Positions 1-8,528 of a DNA stretch of 64,000 bases are shown here, in pieces (position 1 is the first letter of the stretch; every line of letters starts with the position of its first letter). Where the stretch lies: NCBI GenBank assembly GCA_020636995.1, contig JACJWU010000007.1, forward strand, positions 1 through 64,000, in the 5' to 3' direction. Made by a program: the position numbers and the translations under genes. The notes below the pieces were generated by a model. It made no database searches. It was not told the origin of the DNA and saw nothing but the letters and a program-made list of their open reading frames with translations. This DNA comes from Actinomycetota bacterium. GTDB taxonomy: Bacteria; Actinomycetota; Actinomycetes; S36-B12; UBA10799.

Positions 1-2
1 TG

Positions 3-2441
3 CTGCTCAACGTCGTCCTCGGTTCTCGCCAGGAATTGAAGGCGCAAGCCAGCGTGGCAGCCCTCGCCTCGCTGCAGGTTCCCAGTGCTCGCGTGCTGCG
101 GTCCGGCACGACGATCGAGATCTCCGCCGAGGACCTGGTCCCGGGCGACATGGTCATGGTGGAGGCCGGCGACCTCATCCCGGCGGACGGTCGCATCGTC
201 ACCTCAGCCGCCCTGGAGGTGGCCGAGAGCGCCTTGACCGGGGAGAGCGCGCCGGTCGCGAAGGATGCGCGCGCGCTGCACGATCCCGATGCCGCATTGG
301 GAGACCGCACGAACATGCTGTTCCAGAACACGTCGGTCACGCGGGGAACGGCCACGTTCGTCGTCACCGGGACGGGTGCGGGCACCGAGATGGGCAGGAT
401 CGCCGACATGCTCAACGCGGTGGATCCGGTGCCTTCTCCGCTGCAGAAGGAGATGCGCAGTCTGTCGATCCGGCTGATGTGGGTGGCCTGGGTGGCCGTG
501 GCCATCATCGTGGGGCTGGGCGTATGGCGTGGCGGGGATCTCAACGCCGTGGTGCTGCTGGGAATCACGACCGCCATCGCGGCCATCCCGTCCGGACTGC
601 CCACGTTCCTCACGGCGATGCTGTCGTACGGCGCGCAACGACTGGCCCATGCGAAGGCCGTCGTGAAGAACCTCAACGACGTCGAAACGCTCGGCGCCAT
701 CAGCGCGATCAACAGCGACAAGACCGGCACTCTGACGATGGACATGATGACGGCGACGCGCATGTTCGCGTTCGGCCAGTGGTTCAGCATCGAGGGCAGC
801 GGGTACCAGAAGTCCGGAGCCATCCTGCACGCCGCCGGGCAGGCGGAGCCCGACTTCGACGCACTCGGCTACGGCTTGGCCCTGTGCGGTGACGCTACTG
901 TGGACGACCAGGGCGTCGTGATCGGTGACCCCACCGAAGCCGCACTGGTGGTGCTCGCGGCGAAGATGGGCGTGGACGCGCAGACCTCCCGCCGTGAGTA
1001 CCCCCGCGAGGCGGAGGTTCCCTTCGACTCGGTGTACAAGTTCATGGCGACGTTCCACATCGCTCCCATGGACGAGCAGACGGAACTCATCGGGCTGGTC
1101 AAGGGGGCCCCGGACGTCGTCCTCGAGCGCTGCAGCAGCGCCTACCTCGGTGATGACGTGGTGGCCGTCGATGGGATCCGCGACAAGATCCTGCAGGCCA
1201 ACGACGAATTGGCGGCGCAGGGTCTGAGAGTCATGTCCTTCGCCATCACGCGCCGTCCGGTCGAGGACCTGGCCCGGGTCCAGGACGACCCCATGGCTGC
1301 AGTGGCCGACCTGACGTTCGTGGCCCTGGTGGGCATCATCGACCCCCTGCGACCATCGGCCAAGGAGGCCGTGAGTACCGCCCTGAGCGCCGGAATCGAC
1401 GTCCGCATGATCACCGGCGATCATGCGGTGACCGCGCGGGCCATCGGCTCGGATCTAGGTCTGGGACCCGGAGTCATCACCGGCCCGGAGTTCCAGGCAT
1501 TGTCCGACGCCCAGATCTACGAGCAACTACCCGAACTGCATGTCTTCGGACGGGTGGCACCGGAGGACAAGTTGCGCCTCGTGTCCGTCATGCAGGAGCG
1601 GGCAGAGATCGTCGCCATGACCGGCGATGCCGTGAACGACGCCGCCGCGTTGAAGAAGGCCGACGTCGGCGTCGCCATGGGAAGTGGCAGCGAGGTCTCC
1701 AAGGAATCAGCCAAGATGATCCTGACCGACGACAACTTCGCCACCCTGGTCCATGCGATCGAACTGGGCCGTGACATCTATGGCAAGATCACCGCGCAGA
1801 TCCGGTACGTACTCATCGGGCTGTTCGGCTTCGTCACCGTCATGCTGGCCGGGAGCATCCTCAACCTCAACTCCGGCTCGGTGCTGAATCCGCTGCAGTT
1901 GCTCTTCGTGTCATTCCTGATCGGCCTCTTCCCCGCGATCGGCATCTCGACGGACAGTACGGAGCCGGGGATCATGCAGGCTTCTCCCCGAGACCCGGGC
2001 CTGACCATCCTGAACGCCACGACAGCTCCCCGGTGGATCGCCTTCGGGCTCGTTCAGGCGGGCGCCTGCCTGCTCCCCTTCGTGTGGCTCTCGGAGTTGG
2101 GACCACAACGGGCCCAGACCATGACCTTCGCGATTCTCGCGATCAGCACGGTCCTGCTCGCGGTCTCCGCGCGCCGTGATCTCCTACCCGCGACCGCAGG
2201 GCCCTACTTCCCGTACTTCGCGTGGATGGGCGTCCCCGCTGTCCTGACCGTCATGGCCGTGGAGACGGACTTCTTCCAAAGAGTCCTCGACACGACCTCG
2301 CTCACCGGCTCAAACTGGCTGGCCGTCGGCTGTCTGTCGCTGGTGGTACCCGCGGTCATGGAGGCGTCCAAGGCGTTCCGACGGTCACGAAGCGCAGTCA
2401 GGACGACGTCTCCCGCTCCTCCAGACGCAGCTTCAGATTGA
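3..2441 (+). CDS. P-type cation-transporting ATPase, 5' end outside the window
   Basis: ATP-driven ion pump of the inner membrane. The reading frame is open from base 3, so the first transmembrane helices and the true start are missing. Visible in order: the actuator-domain TGES motif (about 234-248), a helix pair, the phosphorylation motif DKTGTLT (about 717-737), a KGAP nucleotide-binding motif (about 1102), a MITGDHA motif (about 1408), the hinge motif, and a run of C-terminal membrane helices. Two deviations stand out. The hinge reads GDAVND instead of the usual GDGVND, and the helix-4 motif reads PSGLP instead of PEGLP, so the transported ion cannot be assigned to the calcium or proton classes by simple motif matching. 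The 3' end overlaps the convergent small membrane gene by 44 bases. The P-type ATPase call is firm; substrate is unknown. Confidence 0.9.
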   Translation: MLNVVLGSRQELKAQASVAALASLQVPSARVLRSGTTIEISAEDLVPGDMVMVEAGDLIPADGRIVTSAALEVAESALTGESAPVAKDARALHDPDAALGDRTNMLFQNTSVTRGTATFVVTGTGAGTEMGRIADMLNAVDPVPSPLQKEMRSLSIRLMWVAWVAVAIIVGLGVWRGGDLNAVVLLGITTAIAAIPSGLPTFLTAMLSYGAQRLAHAKAVVKNLNDVETLGAISAINSDKTGTLTMDMMTATRMFAFGQWFSIEGSGYQKSGAILHAAGQAEPDFDALGYGLALCGDATVDDQGVVIGDPTEAALVVLAAKMGVDAQTSRREYPREAEVPFDSVYKFMATFHIAPMDEQTELIGLVKGAPDVVLERCSSAYLGDDVVAVDGIRDKILQANDELAAQGLRVMSFAITRRPVEDLARVQDDPMAAVADLTFVALVGIIDPLRPSAKEAVSTALSAGIDVRMITGDHAVTARAIGSDLGLGPGVITGPEFQALSDAQIYEQLPELHVFGRVAPEDKLRLVSVMQERAEIVAMTGDAVNDAAALKKADVGVAMGSGSEVSKESAKMILTDDNFATLVHAIELGRDIYGKITAQIRYVLIGLFGFVTVMLAGSILNLNSGSVLNPLQLLFVSFLIGLFPAIGISTDSTEPGIMQASPRDPGLTILNATTAPRWIAFGLVQAGACLLPFVWLSELGPQRAQTMTFAILAISTVLLAVSARRDLLPATAGPYFPYFAWMGVPAVLTVMAVETDFFQRVLDTTSLTGSNWLAVGCLSLVVPAVMEASKAFRRSRSAVRTTSPAPPDAASD

Positions 2442-2697
2442 CCGCTCCCAGACCCACGTTGGTACCGGCGCCGTAGGCCGTGGCACCCGAAAGCACCGTC
2501 GCGGCGAGGATGCCGAGCACGCCGGCGGCCGCACGTTGCCACGACAGACTGCCCAGCACGAGTTGAGCGGTCACCACGAGGATTCCGATGAACCCGAGCG
2601 CCAGCATCAGCCATCCGAGCTTCGTGAGCAGCCGCTCTGCGGCGAAGGCCCGCTCCATACGCCCGTGCAGATCGTCCTGGGGCAACTGGCGGAACAT
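2398..2697 (-). CDS. Small two-helix membrane protein, function unknown
   Basis: A 99-residue protein with a charged N-terminal stretch (about residues 1-25), two strongly hydrophobic segments (about 27-48 and 57-77) and a charged tail. No enzyme motif is visible. It is convergent with the ATPase, overlapping its 3' end by 44 bases, and lies 9 bases upstream of the 3' end of the F420-type reductase gene on the same strand, with that gene located upstream in transcription. The two membrane helices and the absence of stop codons in a frame not explained by the ATPase codon pattern support a real gene, but the product is not one I recognise. Confidence 0.6.
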   Translation of the reverse strand: MFRQLPQDDLHGRMERAFAAERLLTKLGWLMLALGFIGILVVTAQLVLGSLSWQRAAAGVLGILAATVLSGATAYGAGTNVGLGAVNLKLRLEERETSS

Positions 2698-2706
2698 GTC
2701 GCCAGA

Positions 2707-3339
2707 TTAGGGCAGATCGGTGACCCGTATCCCGGCGTGAACCTTGTACCGCCGATTGATGGAGATGAGGTTGGCCGTCAGGGACTCCACCTGCGCGGCG
2801 TTGCGCAGCCGGCCCGCGTAGACCCCGCGCATCCCGGGCACCCGGTCGGCCAAGGCGATCACCTCGTCGGTTGCCTCCCGGTCCTCGCCGAGGACCAGGA
2901 TGTCGATGTCCAGGTCATGGTCGAGATCGGCGAGCAGGACGGCGCTCACGTGATGGAAGGCCGCGACGACCCGGGCTTGCGGTGCCAAAGCGGCCGCCTG
3001 CTGCGCGGCGGAACCCTCGGGCACGGCGATCGGAAAGGCGCCTTGCTTGTCGAATCCCAGCGGATTCACACAGTCGATGAGGATCTTGCCCGCGACCGCC
3101 GACGCCACCTCCGTGATCGTGTCGGCGTGCCCGGCGTACGGTACGGCCACCAGCACGAGGTCGCCCTGCGTCGCGGCGTCGAGGTTACCCGCCCCTCGGA
3201 CCCCGATCTCCTCGGCGGCCGCCTGCGCGCGCGCCGGATCCCGGGACCCGAGTACCACGTCAAGTCCGGTTTGCGCCCAACGAGCGGCCAACCCCTTGCC
3301 CTGCGGACCCGTTCCACCCAGTACTGCGATCGTTGTCAT
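2707..3339 (-). CDS. NADPH-dependent F420 reductase-like oxidoreductase
   Basis: A 210-residue dinucleotide-binding protein. The N-terminus has a Rossmann loop of the type GGTGPQGKGLA followed by a strand ending in GSRD (about residues 28-31), where the Arg would contact the NADPH phosphate. This is the pattern of F420H2:NADP oxidoreductases (Fno/NpdG), which transfer hydride between coenzyme F420 and NADP. I chose the ATG at 3339 because the Rossmann strand starts two residues later; an in-frame start at 3384 would add a 15-residue tail without homology-like character. A -10-like CACACT box sits 7 nt before this ATG, fitting leaderless transcription. No F420 biosynthesis gene is nearby, so physiological pairing with F420 is inference from the family. 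Confidence 0.8.
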   Translation of the reverse strand: MTTIAVLGGTGPQGKGLAARWAQTGLDVVLGSRDPARAQAAAEEIGVRGAGNLDAATQGDLVLVAVPYAGHADTITEVASAVAGKILIDCVNPLGFDKQGAFPIAVPEGSAAQQAAALAPQARVVAAFHHVSAVLLADLDHDLDIDILVLGEDREATDEVIALADRVPGMRGVYAGRLRNAAQVESLTANLISINRRYKVHAGIRVTDLP

Positions 3340-3409
3340 GGCCGTGAGTGTGCCAGATGCCCGATGTGCGCCCGTACGCGACATCCACCCCCTGTGAGGC
3401 CCCGTACAC

Positions 3410-3472
3410 AGTTGAGTGCTGCACGGTTACCGGATCCAGACCACCGAACCCGTAACGGCGCAGCAGTCAACT
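3410..3472. repeat. Palindromic intergenic repeat, family P2, copy 1
   Basis: About 63 bases forming an imperfect hairpin. The left arm begins AGTTGAGTGCTGCACGGTTA and the right arm ends GCGCAGCAGTCAACT; about 20 of 24 arm positions can pair around a 15-base centre. Closely related copies lie at 52366-52425 and 55350-55408. It sits between the F420-type reductase start and the 3' end of the next minus-strand gene. Confidence 0.75.
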
Positions 3473-3503
3473 GCATCCAGCGGCACCGGATCGCCCGGAA
3501 ACG

Positions 3504-3710
3504 TCAGTCCACATCGTCGCCGAGGTCGACCTGCTCGCCCTTGGTGCCCCACTCGTTCTCGCCGGCGTCCCACTCTTCATTGCGCTTGCGAGCGATCTCG
3601 AAGGCGTGCGACGCCTGCTCCTCGGACTCGTACGGCCCGAGTCGCTCGGAGTTCGCACAGCCCTTCTCAGGCTCCACACGGTTGTGGACCAGGCAGTAGT
3701 ACCACTTCAT
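3504..3710 (-). CDS. Small conserved actinobacterial protein, function unknown
   Basis: A 68-residue protein beginning MKWYYCLVHNRVEP. It has two cysteines (about residues 6 and 18), a YESEEQASHAFEIA helix and a very acidic C-terminus rich in Asp and Glu. The start is fixed by a GGAGGTAGAC ribosome-binding site directly before the ATG at 3710; the frame is open further upstream, but that extension runs into the map promoter. It is transcribed away from map. The composition, strong ribosome-binding site and short length suggest a conserved small cytoplasmic protein; I do not know its role. Confidence 0.7.
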   Translation of the reverse strand: MKWYYCLVHNRVEPEKGCANSERLGPYESEEQASHAFEIARKRNEEWDAGENEWGTKGEQVDLGDDVD

Positions 3711-3749
3711 GTCTACCTCCGCACTTGGTTCTGTTGGCATCTTGGCACC

Positions 3750-3755
3750 TAGACT
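3750..3755 (+). promoter_or_regulatory. Candidate -10 box of a leaderless promoter for map
   Basis: TAGACT lies exactly 7 nt before the map ATG at 3763, and there is no Shine-Dalgarno sequence in the gap. A transcript starting at the ATG would be leaderless, as is common in actinobacteria. Confidence 0.5.
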
Positions 3756-3762
3756 GGCGTCC

Positions 3763-4614
3763 ATGCCCCTTGCCCCCGGACGGATCTCACCGACCCGGCC
3801 CGTACCGGCCACGATCGAGCGACCCGAATACGTCGGGCGACCGATGCCGACCCCCTACCTCGGGCCGGAGGTCAAGGACGAAGAGACCATCGCCGCGATG
3901 CGGGTGGCGGGCCGGGTCGCGGCGCAAGCCCTGCAGGAGGTCGGTCGCCACATCGAACCCGGGGTGACCACCGACCGCCTCGACGCCATCGGTCATGAGT
4001 TCCTGTGCGACCACGGAGCGTATCCGTCCACGTTGGGATACCGGGGGTTCCCGAAGTCGCTTTGCACGTCGCTCAACGAGGTGATCTGCCACGGCATCCC
4101 CGACAGTACGGTCGTGCAGGACGGCGACATCGTCAACATCGACATCACCGCATACATCGGGGGTGTGCACGGCGACACGAACGCCACCTTCCTCGCCGGT
4201 GACGTCGACGAGGAGTCCCGCCTTCTGGTCGAACGCACCGAGGAGGCGACGATGCGGGCGATCCGCGCGTGCGCCCCGGGGCGCACGCTGAACGTCGTGG
4301 GCCGCGTGATCGAGTCGTACGCCAAGCGGTTCGGCTACGGGGTGGTCCGGGACTTCACCGGTCACGGCATCGGCACGTCGTTCCATTCCGGGCTCATCGT
4401 CCCCCACTACGACGATCCGTCGGCCTCATTGGTGCTCGAAACAGGCATGACCTTCACGATTGAGCCTATGCTCACGCTCGGAACCATCAACTACGAGATC
4501 TGGGACGACGGCTGGACAGTGGTGACCAAGGATCACAAGCGGACTGCACAGTTCGAGCACACGATCCTGGTGACGCAGACCGGCTCCGAGATCCTGACGA
4601 CGCCGGAGGGTTGA
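3763..4614 (+). CDS. map: Type I methionine aminopeptidase
   Basis: Removes the initiator methionine from nascent proteins in the cytoplasm, using a dinuclear metal centre. The 283-residue protein has the pita-bread fold signature: the metal-binding aspartates in VNIDITAY and GVHGDTNATF, the histidine in GHGIGTSFH, and the glutamates in TIEPM and QFEHT, plus the catalytic-pocket histidine in EVICHGIPD. The first 40 residues carry the LSPTRPVP/RPEYVG type extension typical of the actinobacterial long-form enzyme. The ATG at 3763 is preferred to upstream in-frame codons because the extension starts there and a TAGACT -10 box lies 7 nt upstream. The next gene starts one base after the stop codon, so the two are almost certainly cotranscribed. 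Confidence 0.95.
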   Translation: MPLAPGRISPTRPVPATIERPEYVGRPMPTPYLGPEVKDEETIAAMRVAGRVAAQALQEVGRHIEPGVTTDRLDAIGHEFLCDHGAYPSTLGYRGFPKSLCTSLNEVICHGIPDSTVVQDGDIVNIDITAYIGGVHGDTNATFLAGDVDEESRLLVERTEEATMRAIRACAPGRTLNVVGRVIESYAKRFGYGVVRDFTGHGIGTSFHSGLIVPHYDDPSASLVLETGMTFTIEPMLTLGTINYEIWDDGWTVVTKDHKRTAQFEHTILVTQTGSEILTTPEG

Positions 4615-4615
4615 C

Positions 4616-5392
4616 ATGACCGAGAGCCCGCACGCGACCACGACGTGGCCGCCCGATGTTCTGACCCTCGCGATCGACGTCGGCGGTTCCGGACTCAAGG
4701 CCTCCGTTCTCGACGTCAACGGCCAGATGATCGCGGACCGGGTGCGCATCGAGACCCCGTACCCGTGTCCGCCGTCCTTGCTGGTCGAGAAACTGACCGA
4801 ACTCAAGGACCAGTTGCCTGAGGCCAACCGGGCATCAGTCGGATTCCCGGGGCTTGTGCGCAGTGGACGGGTGCTCAACATCCCGTCGCTGTCACGCCTG
4901 GAATACGGCGGGCCCCGCGACGAGGCGATGGCCAACATGTGGCACAACTACGACCTCGCGTCCGCCCTCGCCGATGCCTTCGGCATCCCCGTCAAGGTGG
5001 CCAATGACGCCGACGTGCAGGGCTGCGCGGTCGTCGAGGGCACGGGCTTCGAGTTCGTCATGACACTGGGCACCGGATGCGGAACCGCCGTTTTCCACGA
5101 GGGCCAACTGCTGCCTCACATGGAGCTGTCCCATGCCCCCTCCGGCTACGGCGGCGACTTCGACGACTACATCGGCAATGCCACCCGCAAGGAGATCGGG
5201 AACAAGCGCTGGCGCAAGCGCGTCGGCAAGGCCATGAAGACCTTCGACGGGTTCCTGTTCTTCGATCGCATCTACATCGGCGGTGGCAACGCCAAGCACC
5301 TCAATGTCACCGATCTCGGACCGAAGGCCAAGATCGTCGCGAACACCGCCGGCATCCTGGGCGGCATCCGTATCTGGGACATGGAGCGCTGA
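4616..5392 (+). CDS. ROK-family sugar kinase, probably polyphosphate glucokinase-like
   Basis: A 258-residue kinase. The N-terminal phosphate loop is DVGGSGLK, followed by ASVGFPGLV, the catalytic VANDADVQG (Asp acts as general base in this family) and the adenosine/phosphate loop TLGTGCGTAVF. The zinc-binding CxC motif of ROK repressors is absent, and the region after the glycine loop reads MELSH, resembling the ELGH of polyphosphate/ATP glucokinases. This favours glucose phosphorylation with polyphosphate or ATP. It follows map by one base, so translation may be coupled. The alternative is another ROK hexokinase; the polyphosphate preference cannot be read from the sequence. Confidence 0.75.
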   Translation: MTESPHATTTWPPDVLTLAIDVGGSGLKASVLDVNGQMIADRVRIETPYPCPPSLLVEKLTELKDQLPEANRASVGFPGLVRSGRVLNIPSLSRLEYGGPRDEAMANMWHNYDLASALADAFGIPVKVANDADVQGCAVVEGTGFEFVMTLGTGCGTAVFHEGQLLPHMELSHAPSGYGGDFDDYIGNATRKEIGNKRWRKRVGKAMKTFDGFLFFDRIYIGGGNAKHLNVTDLGPKAKIVANTAGILGGIRIWDMER

Positions 5393-5402
5393 CGCCGGCC
5401 GA

Positions 5403-5852
5403 TCAGCCTTCCAGCGCGTCCACCAGTTTCTGATTGATCCGCCCCAGTTCGGCGAACTCCTCGGGCGTGAGCACATCCACAATGCGCCGGCGCACGCTCG
5501 TCACATGCTTCGGCGCGGCAGCCACGAGTTCCTCGTAGCCGGCATCGGTGAGCACCGCGAAGAAACCCCGTCGATCCTGCGTGCACTCCTGACGATCGAC
5601 GAGTCCTGCCTTGGTCATCCGGTCGATCTGGTGGGACAGCCGACTGCGGCTCGACAGAGTCAGGTCGGCCAACTCACTCATGCGGATGCGCCGGTCGGGG
5701 GCCTCGGACAAACGGACCAGGATCTCGTAGTCCGGCAATGTCAGGCCGGTCTCCGTCTGCAGGTCGCGGCCGAGCTGATGCTGGAGCAACAGGGTTGCGG
5801 AGATCCACGACCGCCAGTACCCCTGTTCGGTCGCCGTCAACCACTTCGTCAT
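5403..5852 (-). CDS. MarR-family transcriptional regulator
   Basis: A 149-residue winged-helix regulator. It has an N-terminal dimerisation helix, a recognition region around MSELADLTLSSRSRLSHQID (about residues 62-81), the wing with QDRRGFFAVLTDAG, and a C-terminal helix. The ATG at 5852 is chosen because a TATAGT -10 box lies 7 nt upstream and the family N-terminus fits; the longer frame is incompatible with the divergent gene's promoter. The intergenic palindrome at 5862-5880 overlaps this -10 box, so autorepression is likely, with joint control of the divergent methyltransferase-like gene. The inducing ligand is not evident. Confidence 0.88.
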   Translation of the reverse strand: MTKWLTATEQGYWRSWISATLLLQHQLGRDLQTETGLTLPDYEILVRLSEAPDRRIRMSELADLTLSSRSRLSHQIDRMTKAGLVDRQECTQDRRGFFAVLTDAGYEELVAAAPKHVTSVRRRIVDVLTPEEFAELGRINQKLVDALEG

Positions 5853-5861
5853 GTTTTCAAC

Positions 5862-5880
5862 TATACCCGTCGGCGGTATA
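5862..5880. promoter_or_regulatory. Candidate MarR operator overlapping the regulator promoter
   Basis: TATACC, seven bases, then GGTATA: a perfect 6+6 inverted repeat. The left arm overlaps the minus-strand TATAGT -10 box of the MarR gene, and the site lies 71 bases before the divergent methyltransferase-like gene. Confidence 0.6.
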
Positions 5881-5950
5881 CGGTTGGACGTGAGCACCGG
5901 CCGGGCAGGGGTTGTGGCCAGTCCGCGCGCAGACCGCGAAGGAGACCACC

Positions 5951-6415
5951 ATGACACTCCCCCAACTCGGCCGCCGCGGTCAGGGATGGGTGTGGGGGCA
6001 GTTCGTGTTGGCCGGCATCGTGGTCCTCGTGGCCGCAGTCGGCCCGCGGTGGCCCTGGCCTGCGACCGCATGGCTGGGCTTCGCCCTCGTGGTCACGGGC
6101 GCCGCTCTTGGGGTCTGGTCGCTGCGCTCGTTGGGCGACTCACTGACCCCCTATCCCCGGCCCCGCTCGAGCGCCACCTTGGTCGAGCATGGACCGTACC
6201 GCGCAGTCCGGCATCCGATCTACTCATCGATCCTCGTCAGCCTGTTGGGCGTGTGCCTCGTCGGCTCCGGCTGGGCGCTGGTACCGCTGCTGGTACTGGT
6301 GCTGTGGTGGCTCGGGAAGGCCAGCGTCGAAGAGCGATTCCTCGGGCAGCGCTATCCCGGGTACGCCGACTACTGCGCCCGCGTGCGCCACCGGCTCATC
6401 CCGTGGGTTCTGTGA
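5951..6415 (+). CDS. Isoprenylcysteine methyltransferase-like membrane protein
   Basis: A 154-residue integral membrane protein of the ICMT/phospholipid-methyltransferase (PEMT-like) superfamily. It has about four hydrophobic segments and the C-terminal SAM-binding signature region LVEHGPYRAVRHPIYSSIL, followed by EERFLGQRYPGYADYCARV, where EE and YxxY are typical. The start at 5951 follows a GGAGA element seven bases upstream. It is divergent from a MarR regulator and probably regulated by it. Bacterial members methylate diverse lipophilic or isoprenoid substrates, so the true substrate is unknown. The 3' end overlaps the end of the convergent alpha-galactosidase gene by 20 bases. Confidence 0.8.
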   Translation: MTLPQLGRRGQGWVWGQFVLAGIVVLVAAVGPRWPWPATAWLGFALVVTGAALGVWSLRSLGDSLTPYPRPRSSATLVEHGPYRAVRHPIYSSILVSLLGVCLVGSGWALVPLLVLVLWWLGKASVEERFLGQRYPGYADYCARVRHRLIPWVL

Positions 6416-8474
6416 TCCGGTCGAACCGGATCACAGAACTGGCGTAATCACCCTGCAGCCACAACCGCAGTCCGCGGTTCATCAGATACTCCCCCGAGAC
6501 CTCCCGCTGCTGCCAGTCGTGGGTGAAGCGGTAGCGGGCGTGCGGATCGAGCCCGCGCAGGCGCACCGTCGTGGGCTTGTGACCCAGTCGGCTGGCCGGC
6601 AAGAACGCGAACAGGACGGCCCCCTGCGGCGACGAGTACTGGAACAACCGGTAGTCGTTGGAGGAAGGATTCTCCAGCCGATGGAAGTCACGCATAAGCG
6701 GACGCAGTTGTTTGTATTCGCTGATGTAGCGCGACGACGCCGCCAGATCCTCCGGGCTCATCGCGGTCAGGTCGCACCCGATTCCCAGGCTGCCCATCAT
6801 CGCACTGTGGAACCGGAACGACAGCGGGATCGATCGCTGCGACAGGAAGTTGGGAACGTCGGTCACCCATGCGCGCATCGCACGTGGCGGGTACACCAGC
6901 GAGTAGGCCCGCTGGATCTCGAGTCGGTCCAGCGCATCGGTGTTGTCACTGGTCCAGAAGTCGTCGAAGACCGCGAGGGCTCCGAAATCGATCCGGCCGC
7001 CGCCGGACGCGCAGGACTCCACGAGGACGCCCGGGTGTCGGCGCTTGATCTCCGCGACGATCCGGTACAGCGCCGCGATGTGGCCGAACCAGACGTCGCG
7101 ACGCACGCCGACCTGTGACATCGGCCGGTTCGCGTCCCATTTCACGTAGTCGATGTCGTTGTCCCGGAGCAGTCCGTCGAGCGTTTCGATGATGAACTCC
7201 TCGACCTCGGGAAGGTTCAGGTTCAGCACGTACTGACCGCGTGCCTGATCCACCTCGCGACCGGGCTCGCGGTAGATCCAGTCCGGGTGCGCGGCGAACA
7301 GATCCGAGTCCGGGTTGACCATCTCCGGCTCGACCCACAGGCCGAACCGCATGCCTGCCTCCTGGACGGCCTCGATGAGCGGGGACAGGCCGGCCGGGAA
7401 CTTCTCGGGATCGACCCACCAGTCCCCCAGTCCGTCATGGATGCCACCGGTCTGGTCGGGATTGCGCCTGCCGAACCAGCCGTCGTCCACCACGAAGAGC
7501 TCCGTGCCGATCTCCGCCGCCTTCTGGGCCAGCGCGATCTGCCCCTCGGCGGTGACCGCGAAGTTCGTCGCCTCCCAGGAGTTGTAGAGCACCGGACGCA
7601 CCTGTGGATCCATCAGCGATTCCCCGTAGGCATGCATCTTCCGGCTCATGCCGCCGAGACCACCCTCGGTGTAGACGGCGACCACCTGCGGGGTCTCGAA
7701 CCCCACGCCCGGATCCAGTGCCACCTCCGTGTCGTGGTCGTTCACACCGAGCTGCAGGAGCGTTTCGCCGTACTGGGTCTGCTCGACCACAACCTTGGTG
7801 TTCCCGCTGAAGGCCAAGGCCGCCGCCCACACCCGGCCCGCGACCTCGGTGGCCTCCCGGCTCAACACGGCATACGGGCTGTGGTGGTGGTTGGAGATCC
7901 CGCGACGGGACTCGAGTACGACCTTGGTGCTGACCCGCTGCACGACTTCCTGCTGCTCCGCTCCCCAGTGACCGGAGACGTTGCGCAGGTCGAGGTCCCG
8001 AAACGGCACGTGGAACTGCGCGGATGCGACCGATTCCAGCACCACCCCGGGGACCCTGCTCGTGATGGTGGCCCACCGCACGAGAGCGTCGACCTCGGGC
8101 AGGACTGAGTAGTGCAGCGTGACCTCGAGCCCCTTGTCGTCCTCGAGCACCACATCGAGTCGCTCATCGCCGAGGATCGCCTCGCGGTAGCGCAGGTCCA
8201 GTTCCCGGCCCCCGTCGGGGAAACGTACACGCAACGCCGCCTCGTTGTAGCGGAAACGTCCGTGGCAGGGATACTCCTGCACCACGATGTCCTGGATCAG
8301 ATCGTTGGTGGACAGTTCCCACACGGGCTCCACGATCATGTCCGCCGCGGCCACCGGCCCACCCCAGTGGAGGTGTCGCACAAGGCCCTCCGCGGTGACT
8401 GTGAAGGCATAGGACGTGGTCTCGGTGTGCAGTGCGAAGACGGGCAGATCGCCGGGTGTCATCTCAACGGGCAT
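6396..8474 (-). CDS. Alpha-galactosidase, glycoside hydrolase family 36
   Basis: Hydrolyses terminal alpha-1,6-galactosides such as melibiose and raffinose. The 692-residue protein has an N-terminal beta-sandwich domain, a central TIM barrel and a C-terminal beta domain. The nucleophile is Asp about 446 in YVKWDANRP and the acid/base is Asp about 510 in WTSDNTD, preceded by the ESCASGGGR substrate-binding loop. No signal peptide is visible, so it should act on imported oligosaccharides. The ATG at 8474 has a TAGATT box 7 nt upstream on the same strand; longer in-frame starts would run through the divergent gene. Nearby galT-galK and a GH1 enzyme make a galactoside catabolism context. Confidence 0.93.
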   Translation of the reverse strand: MPVEMTPGDLPVFALHTETTSYAFTVTAEGLVRHLHWGGPVAAADMIVEPVWELSTNDLIQDIVVQEYPCHGRFRYNEAALRVRFPDGGRELDLRYREAILGDERLDVVLEDDKGLEVTLHYSVLPEVDALVRWATITSRVPGVVLESVASAQFHVPFRDLDLRNVSGHWGAEQQEVVQRVSTKVVLESRRGISNHHHSPYAVLSREATEVAGRVWAAALAFSGNTKVVVEQTQYGETLLQLGVNDHDTEVALDPGVGFETPQVVAVYTEGGLGGMSRKMHAYGESLMDPQVRPVLYNSWEATNFAVTAEGQIALAQKAAEIGTELFVVDDGWFGRRNPDQTGGIHDGLGDWWVDPEKFPAGLSPLIEAVQEAGMRFGLWVEPEMVNPDSDLFAAHPDWIYREPGREVDQARGQYVLNLNLPEVEEFIIETLDGLLRDNDIDYVKWDANRPMSQVGVRRDVWFGHIAALYRIVAEIKRRHPGVLVESCASGGGRIDFGALAVFDDFWTSDNTDALDRLEIQRAYSLVYPPRAMRAWVTDVPNFLSQRSIPLSFRFHSAMMGSLGIGCDLTAMSPEDLAASSRYISEYKQLRPLMRDFHRLENPSSNDYRLFQYSSPQGAVLFAFLPASRLGHKPTTVRLRGLDPHARYRFTHDWQQREVSGEYLMNRGLRLWLQGDYASSVIRFDRITEPTG

Positions 8475-8481
8475 GGACCCG

Positions 8482-8521
8482 AATCTAGTGATCGCGACCC
8501 GGCTCCGGCGAGGAATAGATT
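8482..8521. promoter_or_regulatory. Two divergent leaderless promoters with identical TAGATT boxes
   Basis: On the minus strand TAGATT at 8487-8482 lies 7 nt before the alpha-galactosidase ATG. On the plus strand TAGATT at 8516-8521 lies 7 nt before the GTG of the membrane-protein gene at 8529. Both spacings are identical and neither gene has a Shine-Dalgarno sequence. Confidence 0.6.
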
Positions 8522-8528
8522 GTCCAGC

